Source of the DNA: an uncultured Eubacteriales bacterium
GTDB lineage: Bacteria; Bacillota; Clostridia; Oscillospirales; Oscillospiraceae
Length of the DNA: 14,127 nucleotides
Direction: 5' to 3'
Assembly: GCA_902465435.1 (NCBI GenBank)
Contig: CABQNH010000044.1
Location: forward strand, 1 to 14,127
Part shown: piece after piece, positions 12,854-14,127 of the stretch
Layout: each line of letters starts with the position of its first letter
Position numbering within the stretch: the first letter of the stretch is position 1
Program-made: the position numbers and the translations under genes
Notes under the pieces: model-generated
Told to the model about the DNA's origin: nothing
Databases searched by the model: none
Seen by the model: the letters and a program-made list of their open reading frames with translations, nothing else

Positions 12854-13975
12854 ATGATCTATCTGGATAATTCCGCAACGACGTGCCCCTGCCGCGCCGC
12901 CATAGAGGCGGCGGCCTACGCCATGGAGGAGGGCTGGGGAAATCCAAGCTCCCTGCACCGGCTGGGCATTACGGCGGCAAGGCTGCTGCGCGAATCGCGG
13001 GGCAGCGTCGCACAGGCGCTCGGCGCAGACGCCGACCGCGTCTTTTTCACCTCCGGCGGAACGGAGGCGGATAACTGGGCGATTTTCTCGTCCGCAGCGC
13101 GGATGGCCAAGCGCGGACGGCACATCGTCACCACGGCGATTGAGCACCACGCCGTTTTAAACTGCATGAAACGACTGGAGGCGCAGGGCTTTTCCGTAAC
13201 CTATCTGCAGCCGGACACACAGGGACGCATCTCGGCCGAGCAGCTCCGGGACGCGCTGCAAAAGGACACGATCCTTGTTTCCGTCATGATGGTCAACAAT
13301 GAGGTGGGAAGCGTCCTGCCGATCGAAAAAATGGCGCGCCTGACGCATCGGCTTTGCCCGGACGCGCTGTTCCATACGGATGCGGTACAGGGCTTTTTCA
13401 AAATACCGTTCCGCGCAAAATCGCTGGATGTGGATCTTATTTCCGTCTCCGGCCATAAGATTCACGCGCCGAAGGGCGTCGGCGCGCTTTATATCCGCAG
13501 GGGACTATCCCTGCCCCCCTATCTTGTGGGCGGCGGGCAGGAGAGCGGCGAACGCAGCGGCACAGAGGCGCTTCCGGCCATTGCGGCCTTCGGCGCAGCC
13601 TGCCGCGACGGCTATGCGGCCCTTCGCGACGATCTGCGCCGGGAGACTGCGCTGCGGGATCAGCTCTGCGCGCAGCTCCGTGCCATGGAGGGCGTTTTCC
13701 TGCTCGGCGCACAGGAGGCGCCGCATATCGTCAGTCTGGCCGTCCCCGGCGTGCGCAGTCAGGGGCTGATTAACTGCCTGCAGGATCGTGATGTCTATGT
13801 TTCCGCAGGCTCTGCCTGCGCAAAGGGGCACCGCAGCCATGTATTGGAGGCCATGGGCGTCCCGACAGAGCAGATCGACGGCGCGATCCGCGTCTCGCTC
13901 TCCCGCGAGACGACCGAGCAGGATATCGCCGGCTTTGTGCGCGCGCTGCAGGACGCTATTGCGTCGCTGCGTTGA
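12854..13975 (+). CDS. Cysteine desulfurase, NifS/IscS-like
   Basis: 373-aa class V aminotransferase fold, PLP-dependent; takes sulfur from cysteine as an enzyme persulfide. Seen: MIYLDNSATT start, FTSGGTEADNWAI, IEHHAVLN with PLP-stacking His98, NNEVGSVLPI, HTDAVQ, SVSGHKIHAPKG with PLP-binding Lys202, ERSGTEA (often RSGTEN) and the active-site loop SAGSACAKG with Cys322. The loop is short, so the group I (NifS/IscS) type is favoured over SufS. SD GAGGT lies 5-6 nt before the ATG. Paired with mnmE, it probably feeds tRNA thiolation (MnmA or ThiI); in many Firmicutes a nifS-like gene is followed by thiI, which would lie beyond the right edge. Confidence 0.93.
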   Translation: MIYLDNSATTCPCRAAIEAAAYAMEEGWGNPSSLHRLGITAARLLRESRGSVAQALGADADRVFFTSGGTEADNWAIFSSAARMAKRGRHIVTTAIEHHAVLNCMKRLEAQGFSVTYLQPDTQGRISAEQLRDALQKDTILVSVMMVNNEVGSVLPIEKMARLTHRLCPDALFHTDAVQGFFKIPFRAKSLDVDLISVSGHKIHAPKGVGALYIRRGLSLPPYLVGGGQESGERSGTEALPAIAAFGAACRDGYAALRDDLRRETALRDQLCAQLRAMEGVFLLGAQEAPHIVSLAVPGVRSQGLINCLQDRDVYVSAGSACAKGHRSHVLEAMGVPTEQIDGAIRVSLSRETTEQDIAGFVRALQDAIASLR

Positions 13976-14046
13976 CGCGCTTTGAAAAAAACCGTATTTT
14001 TTATGGCGCAGGGCTTGCAAACAATGTCACTAAGTTAAGAAAGGCT

Positions 14047-14078
14047 GGGTCTCGCGGAAATGCGGGACCCGGTTTTTT
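14047..14078 (+). terminator. Intrinsic terminator after the desulfurase gene
   Basis: GGGTCTCGC (14047-14055) pairs with GCGGGACCC (14062-14070), 9 bp including one G:U pair, loop GGAAAT, followed by GGTTTTTT (T-run 14073-14078). It lies 72 bases after the stop codon and closes the mnmE operon. Its single G:U pair would be an A-C mismatch on the other strand, supporting plus orientation. Confidence 0.8.
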
Positions 14079-14127
14079 GTAACTATTTTCAAAAAACACT
14101 TGACAAATACAGTAAAATGTGCGGCCT

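Noticed and set aside
11355..12947. 530-codon minus-strand open frame
   Set aside because: It lies antisense over mnmE, has no family resemblance and a low-complexity, Arg/His-rich composition; the plus strand encodes complete MnmE.
13976..14010. A-run/T-run hairpin just after the desulfurase stop
   Set aside because: AAAAAA...TTTTTT pairing is weak and A-T only, with no U-tract after a GC stem; the real terminator is at 14047-14078.
14100..14127. TTGACA as a promoter -35 for a gene beyond the right edge
   Set aside because: TTGACA (14100-14105) is perfect, but the window ends before a -10 at 17-bp spacing can be judged. It is plausible but not supportable here.

Overview
The window looks like chromosomal DNA of a moderately GC-rich Firmicute. 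Gene content and style (rimM-trmD, mnmE followed by a nifS-type desulfurase, strong AGGAGG sites, tight ATGA overlaps, hairpin-rich AT-richer spacers) suggest a gut Clostridia member, perhaps Oscillospiraceae/Ruminococcaceae. That placement is an inference; no rRNA or other decisive marker is present. I see no tRNA, CRISPR array, transposase or phage gene.

Left part (about 300-4946) is a nucleoside/nucleotide salvage neighbourhood: a uridine-phosphorylase-like gene (+), a convergent DMT/EamA transporter (-), then a tight (+) operon of a two-domain nucleoside 2-deoxyribosyltransferase, a DeoD-like purine nucleoside phosphorylase and a LOG/TIGR00725-like protein. Three of these five genes carry lesions. 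The first phosphorylase has a frameshift near 809. The DeoD-like gene loses its family C-terminus at a GC-dinucleotide run (3998-4007). The LOG-like gene has a 264-bp in-frame tandem duplication. Either the salvage cluster is decaying or varying between strains, or this stretch has assembly errors.

The spacer 4947-5534 lies between two convergent operons. It holds no convincing gene but is packed with hairpins and a roughly 45-nt conserved box (about TTGTTTTC..GTTTTGACGGTTACGG followed by ACTTTATTGACAGTCTGA) that is always followed by a strong hairpin. Copies occur at 118 (+), 5023 (-), 5305 (-) and, degenerate, at 5218 (+), each downstream of genes in its own orientation or, at 118, of whatever lies beyond the left edge. 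G:U pairs make two of the hairpins much stronger as minus-strand RNA.

Right-centre (11333 down to 5535, all minus) is a compact gene series: MFS transporter, short-chain dehydrogenase, rimM, trmD, sirtuin, an unrecognised 198-aa protein and a diacylglycerol-type glycosyltransferase. The first five overlap or nearly touch.

Right end (11481-13975, plus) is mnmE and a NifS/IscS-like cysteine desulfurase, fitting tRNA U34 modification and thiolation, closed by a clear intrinsic terminator at 14047-14078. The minus and plus operons diverge from two face-to-face sigma-70-type promoters. Both have -35 TTGCGA and a 17-bp spacer, and the two -35 boxes sit in the arms of a perfect 12-bp inverted repeat, a candidate shared operator.
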